DNA of 64,000 nt, taken from NCBI GenBank assembly GCA_038049695.1, contig CP142453.1, forward strand, positions 124,099,001 to 124,163,000, in the 5' to 3' direction. The first letter of the stretch is position 1. Each line of letters opens with the position of its first letter. The notes under the pieces were generated by a model that was not told the origin of the DNA, made no database searches, and saw only the letters and a program-made list of their open reading frames with translations. Of the stretch, positions 25,048 to 36,734 are shown in pieces. The translations under genes were made by a program, and so were the position numbers. The DNA comes from Cinnamomum chago. Taxonomy: Eukaryota; Streptophyta; Magnoliopsida; Laurales; Lauraceae.

Positions 25048-26940
25048 ATGAATCTGCTCTGGTCTGACGACAACGCTTCGATGATGGAAGCCTTCGCACC
25101 ATCATCATCAGATCTCTCTCCTTTATGGCTCACTCCATCTTCCGCTGCATCTCAGCCGTCCAGATCCGTGGCCTGTCCTCCACCATCAATTTCCCCCTTT
25201 CTCAGCCAAGAAACCCTGCAGCAGCGCCTCCAAGCCCTGATCGAGGGCTCGCGCGACAGCTGGACTTACGCGATCTTCTGGCAGTCGTCCGTCGATGGCT
25301 CCGGCGTAGCCGTCCTCGGCTGGGGCGACGGCTACTACAAGGGCGAGGAGGACAAGCGCAACCGCAGAGAGGCCGCGCCGCCGTCCGCCTCCGTGCAGGA
25401 GCACCGGAAGCAGGTGCTCCGCGAGCTGAATTCCCTCATTTCCGGCTCCTCCGCCGACGGCGCAGTTGACGAGGAGGTTACAGACACCGAGTGGTTCTTC
25501 CTTGTCTCCATGACGCAGTCGTTCGCCAGCGGCGACGGGCTCCCCGGTCTGGTATTCTTCGCCGGCGCGCCGACGTGGATCACCGGCGGTGACCGGCTTG
25601 CGAGCTTTTCCTGCGATCGCGCTCGGCAGGCGCAGTCGTTCGGCATCGAGACGATGGTCTGCTTCCCGTCGGTTAATGGCGTGCTCGAGCTCGGATCGAC
25701 GGAGCTCATCTTTCAGAGCTCGGATCTGTTGAATAAGGTTAGGGTTTTGTTCAATTTCAATGGATCCATTGAGTCCTTGGCGCCACAGCCCGATCAAGGC
25801 GAGACAGATCCCTCCGCGCTCTGGATCACAGATCCGGCAGCGGTCGATTTCAGGGAATCTGATCATTTTAATTCAAAATCTATCCAATTAGAAAACCCTA
25901 GCTCAATTCAACCTCATCCGCAGCACGTTCACCAGCAGAGTAGTAACCACACACACAGCTTACTCCACGTTGAAATGAACTTCTCCAATTCCGGATTTGA
26001 AAATGCTGCTGCCCGGAGTGGAATTTCCTCTCAGACCTTCAAGCCAGAATCCATGGATGCGTTGAATTTTGCAGAGAGCAAGCAGAATTCCAATGGAATT
26101 TTCTCCTCTCACGACCACCAGCAGATGGGAACAACAGATGACAAGAACAAGAAGATAACATCAGCAGTGACGTCCAGGAGCAGCAACGGCTTGCCCTCCT
26201 CCGGCGTGGTGAAAGCAAGTGGAGGGGGTGACTCTGATCACTCTGATGTGGAGGCGTCTGTTCGGCAAGCGGAAAGCAGCAGAGTGGTGGTGGAGGCTGA
26301 GAAGAAACCGAGGAAGCGTGGGAGGAAACCTGCCAATGGGCGCGAGGAGCCGCTGAACCATGTGGAGGCCGAGCGGCAGCGAAGAGAGAAGCTGAACCAG
26401 AGGTTCTACGCCCTCCGCGCTGTCGTCCCCAATGTGTCGAAGATGGACAAGGCATCCCTCCTCGCAGACGCCATCTCCCACATCAATGATATGAAATTGA
26501 AGATTGAAACACTTGAATCAGATAAAGGAGGATTGCAATCCCAAATCAATAAATTAAAGAAGGACCTTGTTACAAATAAGGAGTTGGATCATCATCAACT
26601 TGATCTCAAAGCCTCAAATTCAAATGCAAACTCAAATTCAAGTAGGGGAAGGTGTGCAGGGATGGAGACTGACATAAAGGTAGTTGGGTGGGAGGCAATA
26701 ATTAGAGTCCAGAGCAATAAGAAGAACCATCCTGCTGCGAGATTGATGGCTGCACTCAGAGAGATTGATGTTGATGTGCTTTATGCAAGCGTGCAGGTTG
26801 TGAATGATCTCATGATCCAACAGGTGACGGTGAAGATGTCTACCGTGATCTACACTCAGGAACAGCTCACTACTGCTCTCTTTGCTCAACTCGCTGAGCC
26901 CCCAAGCAGTAGCAGTAGCATTAGGCTAGAAAGAACCTAA
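25048..26940 (+). CDS. MYC2-like: MYC2-like bHLH transcription factor (jasmonate signalling)
   Basis: A single-exon frame of 630 codons, typical in length and intron-less structure for the plant MYC2/3/4 group. Near the N-terminus the motif [10 protein letters not shown] is followed by the bHLH-MYC_N domain (about residues 54-235), including [27 protein letters not shown] and the acidic [19 protein letters not shown] region, which in this family binds JAZ repressors and contributes activation. The basic helix-loop-helix lies at about 432-482, with His, Glu and Arg of [11 protein letters not shown] in the G-box-contact positions, followed by a leucine-rich helix. A C-terminal ACT-like dimerisation region lies at about 546-615. 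In Arabidopsis these factors act in the nucleus on G-box promoters of jasmonate-responsive genes. Which MYC paralogue this is cannot be settled without a tree. No break is seen. Confidence 0.95.
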   Translation: MNLLWSDDNASMMEAFAPSSSDLSPLWLTPSSAASQPSRSVACPPPSISPFLSQETLQQRLQALIEGSRDSWTYAIFWQSSVDGSGVAVLGWGDGYYKGEEDKRNRREAAPPSASVQEHRKQVLRELNSLISGSSADGAVDEEVTDTEWFFLVSMTQSFASGDGLPGLVFFAGAPTWITGGDRLASFSCDRARQAQSFGIETMVCFPSVNGVLELGSTELIFQSSDLLNKVRVLFNFNGSIESLAPQPDQGETDPSALWITDPAAVDFRESDHFNSKSIQLENPSSIQPHPQHVHQQSSNHTHSLLHVEMNFSNSGFENAAARSGISSQTFKPESMDALNFAESKQNSNGIFSSHDHQQMGTTDDKNKKITSAVTSRSSNGLPSSGVVKASGGGDSDHSDVEASVRQAESSRVVVEAEKKPRKRGRKPANGREEPLNHVEAERQRREKLNQRFYALRAVVPNVSKMDKASLLADAISHINDMKLKIETLESDKGGLQSQINKLKKDLVTNKELDHHQLDLKASNSNANSNSSRGRCAGMETDIKVVGWEAIIRVQSNKKNHPAARLMAALREIDVDVLYASVQVVNDLMIQQVTVKMSTVIYTQEQLTTALFAQLAEPPSSSSSIRLERT

Positions 26941-26997
26941 TGCATCTGTTTCTTCTCAAAACTAGTCAGGGCAAACCTCTCTGTACAGACTACAGAA

Positions 26998-26999
<2 letters not shown>

Positions 27000-27030
<31 letters not shown>

Positions 27031-27031
27031 G
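27000..27031. repeat. TA microsatellite in the MYC 3' UTR region
   Basis: An (AT)n run lies about 60 bp after the stop codon. The related copy at 31.9 kb lacks the expansion. Confidence 0.8.
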
Positions 27032-28064
27032 TATAGATAGCAGTTTTAGAAGGTGTCTGTTGCTCTCGGAGGAGCTGCTGCTGCTGCTTCAGTGGTGGTT
27101 TCAATTCATAAAAGGAAGGGAATTTTGAGTTTCTATCTACAAAAGAAGAGTGCCTTCAATAAGTAAGGTATGCTGTAAAATCCTCAGTTACAGCATCCTT
27201 TTTTGTTTTTTTCTTCTTTTGTCTTTCTTTTCTTTCTTCTTCTTTCTTTCTTTCTTTCTTTTTTTTTTTTTGGTGTTTGCTGTTTTGTTCAATGTACATA
27301 TCTGATGCAACTAGTCTGTAATTGAATCTAATGAGTGTTAGGATTAATTATTTAGAATGTATCAGGGAAGTTGCTTTGAATAAGAAGATGTAGAAGACCT
27401 TAATATTTTTTTTTTTAATAATTATGGGATTTATGATGAAGGGCAAACCTTTTGAGTTGAGCACAATTGCTGTATTGTTTGAGGGATGGCTTGTAAAATA
27501 ATCTATCAAATGTAAAGATTTAAATGTATTATTTGACACTTTTTTACTTAGAGAAGAGCCTTGTGCTGATGATTTCTGGAATTTAGTACTCTTGCAGTTG
27601 CAGTGTGTTTTGCATTTGTTTAGTGGTCCTGGTAATGATTTCTTGACTAGTCTTTACTCTTGACCGCCGGAAGTTATATTCTGCTACCCACCTAAGTAAT
27701 AATATCACTTTCATTTACTGGGTTGTAGAATGATGTCTGGAAATGTAAGAAGCCTTTTAGATACCAAGCTAATCTAAACATTTTTCTGAGCTGTAGGGGC
27801 CCAACAATGAAAACTTTGTGGCATGATCATAGTTTTTTTTCAGTTTCTCTTCTTTTTCTTCCTGTGGCTCCATGCCTCATGGTTTCACATAAGGGAGGGA
27901 GTATCTTCTTGGTTCTGGACGACACACCCATGGGCATGCATTATACCAATTACAGTGCTCTGGCATTACTGAAGTTCATACATATTTCAGCAATGGCCAT
28001 TCAATCCATGGCAAATTATTTGAAAAGCATTCTTGGGCTCTTCATGAATGGAATTGGTGACCAG

Positions 28065-28520
28065 CCTGGCACCACCAATGGGCTGGTTTAAATTTAATTT
28101 TGACAGGCCAGTGAACAGCATGACAGGGACTTTGAGTTTCGGGGGCATCATCAGATTGCACTTGGGCTGGATGGTGGCAGCATACTTGAGAATGATTGCA
28201 ATTTGCAACAGCCAACCCATTGGCAGTCGAGGTTGGTGCAGTACTGGCCAGTTTGCAGCTATGCCCATGCCCGACATTGCACGTTGGCAACGTCATTATC
28301 GAGGGGACACCCTGATGACTATTGAAGCACTTTAAACAGCTCAACCCTTTCATAGGCCCTTGTGAATCTGTGGAAGAAGATTCTACAGCTCCTAGACACA
28401 ATCAGACCCAAGTATGCATGATTCTATCGCTGCGCAGTGAATCATGTGGCGAACCAACTGGCGAAACTAGCTACACCATATCTCACTATTTACGCATTCA
28501 CACTTCCTCTGCATATCTGC
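28065..28520 (+). pseudogene. RNase H-like (RVT_3-type) relic, probably LINE-derived
   Basis: Reading across frames shows WFKFNFD, then GGIIR..LGWMVAAY and AICNSQ, then IIEGDTLMTIEAL in a shifted frame, and finally NHVANQLAKLA. These are the ordered landmarks of the plant RNase H domain found at the end of LINE reverse transcriptase polyproteins and in related host genes. Several stops and frame changes break it. No reverse transcriptase is seen beside it. Confidence 0.6.
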
Positions 28521-28639
28521 AACTCATATGTGCAGTGTGGTATCCTGCATGGGCAAAAGGAGTCCGCAAATGGTGGATGGAGAACTGGTCATGTTGAACA
28601 GCATTTTACATAAACACCATGTCTGTACTGTTTATATTA

Positions 28640-31600
28640 TGACTTAATATACTCCTCTTTAGCAACAAAGGAGACGTTTTCCACTGATACTTCAACTTTT
28701 AAATGCCAAAGTATTATATATGATAGATGCTGATTTCAATTGCTTGAAATCAGCCAATTGTATCCAATTGATTTTGACCAGATTTCAATTAAGTTTGATT
28801 GTCCATTTAGCTTCCACATGCCTACTTAGTCCCTCCATTTGATCTTGACCGACCACTTCTGTTCCCTAACTTCTCGCATTCCTTCGGATGATAGCACACG
28901 TCTCCGCAAGAGCTTTTCTCACTTCTCCATCACGGTCCGTCCATCACCTCTGCTGTTTCTCCTCTCATGGGGCTTTGTGATGGTTTTTTGGATCGATTCT
29001 TTTTATAAAAAAAAAAAATCCTTGTCTAATTCTTTACGAGACAATCATAGTCCAAACAACAGATGAAAGAAACCAATATTTTTCCTTTTGGATTTTATGA
29101 TGAAACAACATGGTTTATTGGACACCTGCACTTTTCTTGCCACATACAGCTCTTGATTTTATCACACCACCAAGACATTGTTTCAAAGCATTTTCTTGAA
29201 ACTATTGCTAAATGAGCTACAGTGGAATCATTTAGTGCTTATTTCTCTGTATGCAATGAACACAGGATACTTGAGGACTCTTTTTTTGTGTATATGAAAA
29301 AAATGAAACTCAAGGGATACCATGCAATTTGGATAACTGTCTTCATTTTCCTTAATTTCTCTCGAATACCATTTCATACCACTGATGTCTCCTAGTAGTT
29401 TACTGTTTGTATATGGATATCTTTCTTAAATTTAAATGCAGAGGAGAGTTGTTATCGGCACATTGAAAGAATAATTGAACCAAATGACTGGAAGGTGAGA
29501 TACTGTAAAAAGCTGGATCGTGTTATATGCAGCTTTCGATGGAACTGATGCAGGTATGCATACTTTTTACTGTTTCCAACATAAATCAGATCTTATTAGA
29601 AATCAATCCATGAACATTACTTTGTGCCACACAACTAGAACAAATCCAAAAGCACCAATGTATTTTTGAGAACTGTCTCATCATTTAGACCAAGTGCTAT
29701 TCTAAGGTTTGTAAAGTTGAAAAAAAAAGGTTCTTCAATGAGAAAATCTGTTTCTCAGGTTAAGAGTTTCTTCTTTGAGATATTCACTAGTGAAAAAGGT
29801 TTGCATGTTTTTGCCAATATTTTGGTGAAATGTGGCGACACTTCAAACGTACTCTGTTATTGGTTGACATCTTCAGTAATGCTTTTTCTTTTTTCTTTTC
29901 TTTGGCCATTTTTTTAATATATATAACATTGCCAGATGATATAATGATAAAGCATAATTCCTATTCTCAATGTTGTTTGATGGATGGTTTGATTGCAATA
30001 CTGATTCAGAGTTTGAATGCATTTTATTAGATTCCATTTATGCATATTGTCAATGTTCAATTTATGCGAACATGGATCTTCTCTTTTTTATAATTTTCAT
30101 ATTCTTAAAAACTGATTAATTTCTTTTGTTGCATTTGCTTCGTTAATCTTGGATTTAATCTTGGATTTATCCTTAATTAGGTGTTAATGATCCGATGTAT
30201 AAGCTATCATTTTGTTTCTTTTACTATTGAATTAGTTCAGGTATTTTTTTTCCCTTTTACTATTGGATTAGTTTTAGGATCTAACGTCATTTAGTTACGA
30301 AACAAAAAACAGAAACATTACCATTATAAAAAGGAAAGAAAATATAAACATTAGTCTTATACTATGATATTTTACAATATACTGGAACTTTTTCTTCCTT
30401 TTTCATAAGATTTTTGGGGTATATAAAAATCACATTGATATGGACTGATTTAGCTGAGAAAAGAGAAAGGCTTCTGAGTTGAATGGGTTGAAGATTATAC
30501 ATGAAGAAAAAAGGTTAGTGGATCAGTGAATAGGGAAAATGAGTTGGTTAAAATATAAAAAAAAAGGCACATTCCATATTGTAATATATTTCAAAATCTA
30601 CGAGCAATTATATTGCAAGATTGGTGGTTTGGAATGGATAATACAAATAGAATCAAGCGACTGTCATTTGTTGACAATGTCTTTAAGGAGGATGACATTT
30701 CATCAAGTATTATTATTATTATTATTATTATTTTGAGTTATCATCGATTTGCAAGTATGAGAATCGAGATCTAGTAATCGTATGGGCCTTTTGCTGTCAT
30801 TTCATTAGGAAAAAGGGTCTTTTCATTGCTATATCTCTATATCTATCTTTTTAAAAATTGGATCAACTTAGTTTAGAATGTTAGAATGTTCATTATTGCT
30901 GCAACAGTGATGTCCTCACTACTACTTGAAGAGTAAAAGATACTAGACTCTGGCATACATTAACAGCATATAGGGTAACTTAAGAACCCGGAATTTGATG
31001 TTTCACCCTAGGGTTTCCTTGGAACTTAAGAGTTTACAAATGCCAAGGTTTTCACAAAGTGCCAATGATTTTTGCTAAATATATGTTTTGTTTGCTCCAT
31101 ACTTGACAGTTAAGGTTTCCAGAAATTTTCATCGTTTGAATGGCCCTTGAGGAATCTCTTAGAATCTATTTTCAGGTTGTCCATTACCAGTATATTGCTT
31201 TCCTTCATAAGAATCTACCACTCTCATCCCATTGGAAGGGCAATGAACAGAACATTACTTATGACATTCCACATCATTCCATGAATGGCCCCATAGGATC
31301 CATTCTAGAAAAGCTATGCTATTGAATACTTCAGTTCAGGTGTTCAAAATTAAGTTTCAACTATAGTAAGGTTTGATTTTAGAATTGGCATGAAATTACA
31401 TTATAGCAGCATATATGAGTTGACATTAAGGTGTATGATTATCTAAAGAATACATACCAGATGTGTAAGGTTTATATTTTACACAATCCAAATGCATATA
31501 ATTTTGTAGCAAGTCCTCTATGCACGTTCTCTTATCGAAATATTCCGGATCCAATAGTGTATTAAGTGATGGAGCCGATAGGTTCTTTTCTTTGTAAGCT

Positions 31601-31830
31601 GATATTGAGCATGCATCATTCCTATCTCTTTGCCTAATAAAGAGCCTCCTTATGACTGAAAGAAGATTACAATCTTTAGGATATTTTCTTCCCGTGTATT
31701 TAGTTTGTTGATTTATTAATATATGATTGTTGAATTCTGCTGACTACACTATGTCACAGACAGATAAGGTTCCTTAATCTAAAAATAGGGTTCCTGTGCT
31801 CCATGTCTTTATAATTGAGCATTTATAGGA
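28640..31830. other. AT-rich spacer between the MYC gene and its truncated copy
   Basis: No gene is recognised. An ATT trinucleotide repeat lies at about 30707-30733. A short exon-like piece at 29442-29493, bordered by AG and GT, has no identifiable product. Confidence 0.5.
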
Positions 31831-31839
31831 TTCCTGCAG

Positions 31840-32665
31840 CTCTCTTTGCTCAATTACTCAAGCACCAACTGCCAAGTAGTAGCAGTAGCAGTAGCATTGG
31901 ACCAGAAAGAACCCAGGGTGGCAGGGCAACCTATGTGGATGGACTACAGAAATTTATATAGATAAGATAGTCATGGTTCAGATGCAGATAGCAGTTTTAG
32001 AAGGTGTCTTTTGCATGCAGAGGAGCTGCTACTGCTGCTTTCTTCTAAGGGCAGGTTGATCTATAAATAAGTAATTTCTTTCTACAAAAGGAGGGTGCCT
32101 TCAATTCGTGGGGTATGCAGTGAAATCATCAATTACAGTATCTTTAACTATTTTTTCCCGTGTTTGCTGTTTTGTTCAACGTACATATATCCAATGCATC
32201 ATGCACTAGTCTGTATTTGAATATTGGATTAATTATTTAGAATGTGTAGTTGATGTTGATTTGAATAAGAAGATGCAGAAGACCATGAGTTTATTGTTTT
32301 AAAGAATGATTTCTTATGGGATTTACGATGAAGGGCAACTTGGAGAAGAATCTATCAAATGTAAAGAATTAATGTATTATTTGACATGTTTTTATGTGGA
32401 GAAGAGCCCTGTGCTGATGGTTTTTGGAATTTAGATCTCTTGCAGTAATTGCAGTGTGTTCTTGCATTTGTTAAGTGGTCCTGTTAGTGGTTTCCTCGAA
32501 GTTATCTTCTGGTTTGTAGAATAATGTTTGGAAAAGTAAGAAGCCTTGAGATACCATCACAAAGCTAATCTAAACATGGATATAAGCTATAGTAGCCATA
32601 ATGAAACATCATGTCATGATCATGGTTTTTTGGTGTTTCATGAAGTCTCTCTTCTTCTTCTTCTT
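31840..32665 (+). pseudogene. Truncated duplicate of the MYC2-like 3' end and 3' flank
   Basis: The segment starts inside the last coding codons (CTCTCTTTGCTCAA, then the AGTAGCAGTAGC serine run and the GAAAGAACC end) and continues through sequence matching the downstream flank of the 25.0-kb gene to about 27.86 kb. Shared landmarks include GCAGTTTTAGAAGGTGTCT and TGATGAAGGGCAA-like words in the same order. The stop codon is lost (ACCCAGG instead of ACCTAA). All upstream coding sequence is missing, so this is a non-functional partial tandem copy in the same orientation. Confidence 0.85.
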
Positions 32666-33389
32666 TTTTTTCCCGATGGTATCTTCAACTTTCAAATGTC
32701 AAATAGAGAGTGAATGCTGCACCCAAACTTGGAATTTGAATAGGAAGTATGACATGTGATCTCTATAGTGAAAACTGATGTGATGCGTTAATATAAGCTA
32801 GAAAGGATGAATACCTATCGAGACCTGATTTGAAGTGAGTGGAATGTTTAGTTTTTTTGGCTTATCATAATAGAGATCCAACTGGTGGATGAGAAGTTCT
32901 ACTCCCTTTAGGTCAGCTATGTTTGTGATATATTTATTAATTGAGTCTTGCCATTTTAGGTCCCTAAAATAAAACCCAGAAAGCTATAAACCAACTCATA
33001 AAAGCCCAATGATTAGTGACGCATTGAAGAACAAGTAGTCTTATAGATTGAGCAACACAATATAACTGAGCCTTGTGCTTGTTTCTACTTAATTAATTCC
33101 ATATTAGAGTAAAACCTTGGTGATATTTGTTTTTGCAGTCGTAGTAAAGTGAATGTGTTATTAGGCACGGCATTCACTTTTTAGATCTCTCCCACGTTTG
33201 GAAGGTAAAAAGAGAGTGGTAAAGTAAACTTTCAAACGCCATAAATTTTACCTTTTTCTTCAACATTGCAGAGAAAAATTTACCTCATAGAACTGAGGTT
33301 ATTTGTGGTGAAGTTAACTCAAGACAAAAAAATACCAATTTTACCGCTTTCTATCTCTCCCTGTAAGAAAAAAATGGAAAATCATTTAG

Positions 33390-33720
33390 CCGTTTTTTTT
33401 TTTTTTTTTTTCCCTGCAAAAAGACGTCAATCACCCCGCCATGAAAGAGTGGGTTGCAGGAAAACTCAAAACAACATTCCTCTGTGGCAGAATTGTTTGG
33501 TCACACAAATGCACCCTAAAACCTTGAAATGGAGTAGCAAAACAGTAGGATTTTTTCTTGTGGCAGGCCATTCAGATCGTTCTGTCCTCACCCTAAAACA
33601 TTGAATGATTCTCCCTCGTATTCTTAACTTTTCTGGTTATCACAGCCAGTCTTTTCAATAGTACCGGACTGGAAGGCGTTGGGTAAGTTTCTCTCTATAC
33701 TTATTTCCTCGGGGCATTTG
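33390..33720 (+). pseudogene. ADH-like relic: intron 2 end plus exon 3
   Basis: The stretch AAAGAGTGGGTTG to AAATGGAGTAGCAAAA matches intron 2 of both ADH-like genes. It is followed by TATCACAG and an exon-3-like block at about 33649-33685 that ends AAGGCGTTGG before GTAAG. The block is 37 bp instead of 38, and the codon for the zinc-ligand His of GHEGVG is destroyed. No other ADH exon is found beside it. This is a dead third member of the local ADH family. Confidence 0.7.
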
Positions 33721-33867
33721 GGTGGAGGTCTCTGAAGTGTGGTTTATTTTTATTACAAACGGTCTATAATATTTTATTGTACTCACGGCAGTCCTTTTGT
33801 AAAAATAATATACTGAAAAAGACAAAAATGCTCTTATACACATTAGCAACCTTCTAGGTTCTGTCTA

Positions 33868-34281
33868 TGTTTGAGACCAATGAGAGCCTTGCCAGGCAAG
33901 CTTTTGCAGAACCTTTCTAGCTCTATTCGCAAGAGTCAGTGGAACACTCTGAGGGGTTACACTCATTCTTGAAGAAGGATGATCCAGTAACTCCATTCCT
34001 AGCAGAAGTGCATACAAATCTGCAAGGAATTCATGTGGTGGATAATTTACCATGGAGAACTGAGTTGGAGCTGTCTTCAAAGCTAAATGGCCCAACTGAG
34101 AAGCTTGGTGACAAAATGAAAAATAATGAGGACCATACTGTAGAAAATAAGAGTATCTCCTTAAGAGATTGTTCCATGCGTGCAGAAACCATTTGCCTGG
34201 ATGATATGGGTACTGTTTCAAGGGTAAAGGAGAATGACACTCAAGAGGACATAGTTAAAGAAGTGGATGCCGGCATGAGTT
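33868..34281 (+). pseudogene. Unidentified coding fragment with one in-frame stop
   Basis: From ATGTTTGAGACC at 33868 a frame of about 138 codons runs with protein-like composition, broken by a single TAG at 33919-33921 where a CAG would keep it open. It then continues through SLKKDDP-like acidic and charged sequence with no stop until 34371. I do not recognise the family. It sits directly after the ADH relic and could be an exon captured from elsewhere or part of a decayed host gene. Confidence 0.4.
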
Positions 34282-34359
34282 GCTTGAATTTGGTGAATGT
34301 GGGTCGTCGGACGGCACCACTTCACATAGCTATTTGTTTGAAACTCAGAAAAGTTGTTC

Positions 34360-34409
34360 AAAAACTCAGATAAATTTGTTTGAGTTTTGACAAATTTATC
34401 TGAGTTTTT
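34360..34409. repeat. Perfect 20-bp stem hairpin
   Basis: AAAAACTCAGATAAATTTGT (34360-34379) is exactly complementary in reverse to 34390-34409, with a 10-nt loop TTGAGTTTTG. It could be a small foldback element or a structured RNA. Confidence 0.75.
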
Positions 34410-36598
34410 TTTTCAGTTTATCAGATATTCTGAGAATTTTATCTGAGCTTAGCAACACCAAAAGTCAAAATATGGAAAATCAGATTTTAATAAAAATCGA
34501 AATCCAAAATAAGAACATTTGATGATCATGATCCAATCGAGAAAAGAGAGAGGGAAAATAAACAAAAGAGCAAACTGCTCTCTTTCAAATCAGTTGTAGA
34601 GAGAGGGATTTGAAAGAGACTTCAGATGAAAGAGTAAAAGAAAGTAAAACTATTTTTATCTTTGAAGAAATGAAAGAGAGATAATTGGAAGTCATGGTGG
34701 CGACGGAAGGTGTTTTGCAATGATAATCCACAACCATGGAAAGAAACGAAACATGAAAAATGAGAGAAAAGAAGAAGGAATGAGTTCTCTGAGACACCAA
34801 ATAATAAGAGACAACTTGGCCTAGGAACGAGGGTTGAAAGGGACAAATTAGTCATGAAAATATATGATGTGGCATATTAAGGACCCTTCTATCTCCAGCT
34901 GTCTGGACTATAGACATTAGAGAACAAGTTGTTGTACTGGATGTCTTAGAAGACCGTGCTCAAGGATCATTAATCTTAGATTAGGTGTGGTAAAGTAAAC
35001 TCAAGACAAAAAGTCACTACTTTATCACACTATATCTCTCACACTCATTTAATTTAGGTCGTAAAAGACAAGACACAAATATTATTTCACCCAAAAATCT
35101 TGTCTCACTTTGTGACATTTACGGCACCTTTACCTTCCTTTACTTTTCAGTAAATTTTTATCTGAACTGTATTTACCACCATTACTTTGTATTCCATCAA
35201 TGATTCAAGAAATAGAAGCAATTACTTGGAGTGGCTAAAATTCAGCACTGGATCGAGCGAAAAAACCAGAATGTCAATAATTGCATCAGATTTCATATGG
35301 ATACGGTACACTCAACACAGATGAATCTAAAGCCACATGCAGCAACATCACCTACGCCTAGCAAAAGAAGTAGGTGCTTGATAAGGCATACCAGGGGTAT
35401 AAACACCACTGTTTACTTGGACAAATAGAAAAGCTGGCCAATGAGGGAGCTTCCCAAAGCCGAAAAAAATAAAGGAACTACTACATTGTTATAAGACACT
35501 ATGGTCCAACACCGACTAAAATTTCTGGCACAATTAAGTGTAGAGTACTGATGCATTTTGAGACTTTACTAGTGCTATATAACTTTTTTTCTTTCTTGCA
35601 AAAGAATGAATGCATGATGCATCACCCATGTCCTTCCAAGATTTCATGTTTGATTTTGATTTTTTCTTTTGCTGAAGGGGTAATTCATGTTACAATTATG
35701 TCATTGTAAATTGCTTAAAAAATCCCTCTCGTTTTAGAATGAAGTATACGTTTCATCTTCATTTAAGAATATTTTCTTGCATTTTGGCTATGAATTATTG
35801 GGCTATGTCCAAGTGAACCAGAACTGGACTTCATTGGGGTCAATTTGCAAGACCCGGGCCTGACTCTATAGAAACCTTCTTCTGGACAGACTCGACTCAT
35901 AGCTTATATTATCTGGGCTTTCTATCACTTAATCTGAGCCTGGCCCATAAGTACCCCAGCTGAAACACACGGCACTATGTGTAGAGATGGACCAAAGGGG
36001 CTCACCTGCTGGTTCTTCTCATAAGTGGAACACATCCAGTGGTGTACAATTTCAAGTGCTCCCAGCTGTGTTCAGACCCAGGAAAGTATGAAAGGGTGCC
36101 AAAGCCCACCCGAACCACATCCTACCCACCTAACCCTATGTGTATCTCACAAAGCAGTGTACAAGTATATATACAACCACCTAATTCAGGTGGGCCCACA
36201 CTTTTTTATTGACTCTCAATCTTTTGAGAGTTGAGACTACTTTTATATGCAGTTATACGAATGAATGGGCTCCTTTTTTTTTTTTTGCCCCAAAATGCTT
36301 CATTTGTAAAGGTTAATTAGCCCACATGTAATTAAACTGAAAATAATTTTTTGACTGTAACGGGTTACACTAGTTGAGTCTGCTTGACCCGCATCGAGTG
36401 TGGATTGGGTACATCTTAGCGATCAACCCAACCGACCCTAGCTAGAACATGTAGGAGTAGGACACACGAGGTCTTTCTTGATCCTTTGACTCGGACTGAG
36501 CGGTGTCACATCCTCTGAAACCTTCACACATGACTCATCACTCGCCGAACAAAGAAAATCAGTAATCAATCAAAATAAACAAACACCCCATTTTGTTC
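34410..36598. other. Intergenic stretch upstream of the heat-shock gene
   Basis: Mostly AT-rich, with no gene. AGTAAACTCAAGACAAAAA occurs at about 34993 and a close match near 33310, suggesting a dispersed repeat. No clear heat-shock element array (alternating GAA/TTC triplets) is visible by eye in the last 300 bp. Confidence 0.5.
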
Positions 36599-36606
36599 TA
36601 TAAATT
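36599..36606 (+). promoter_or_regulatory. Candidate TATA box of the small heat-shock protein gene
   Basis: TATAAATT lies about 80 bp before the first ATG (36680) and 136 bp before the preferred start at 36735, a usual distance for a plant core promoter. Confidence 0.45.
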
Positions 36607-36734
36607 CACAGCAATCTCTGTTTGAAGTAATATAGATAGATTGTTCTGTTTAGTAAAATATATTCACAACCGATCAATCATGGCTATCATGCCAAGGGAA
36701 ATGAAGGAGACGGAAAAGCTGATGGATATATAGG

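Noticed and set aside
25186-25866. Long minus-strand frame (226 codons) opposite the MYC2-like gene
   Set aside because: It lies antisense within the GC-rich coding region of a clear gene and has no family signature; it is a shadow of codon composition.
29442-29493. Short exon-like piece bordered by AG and GTGAG
   Set aside because: Only 17 codons, no identifiable product and no neighbouring exons.
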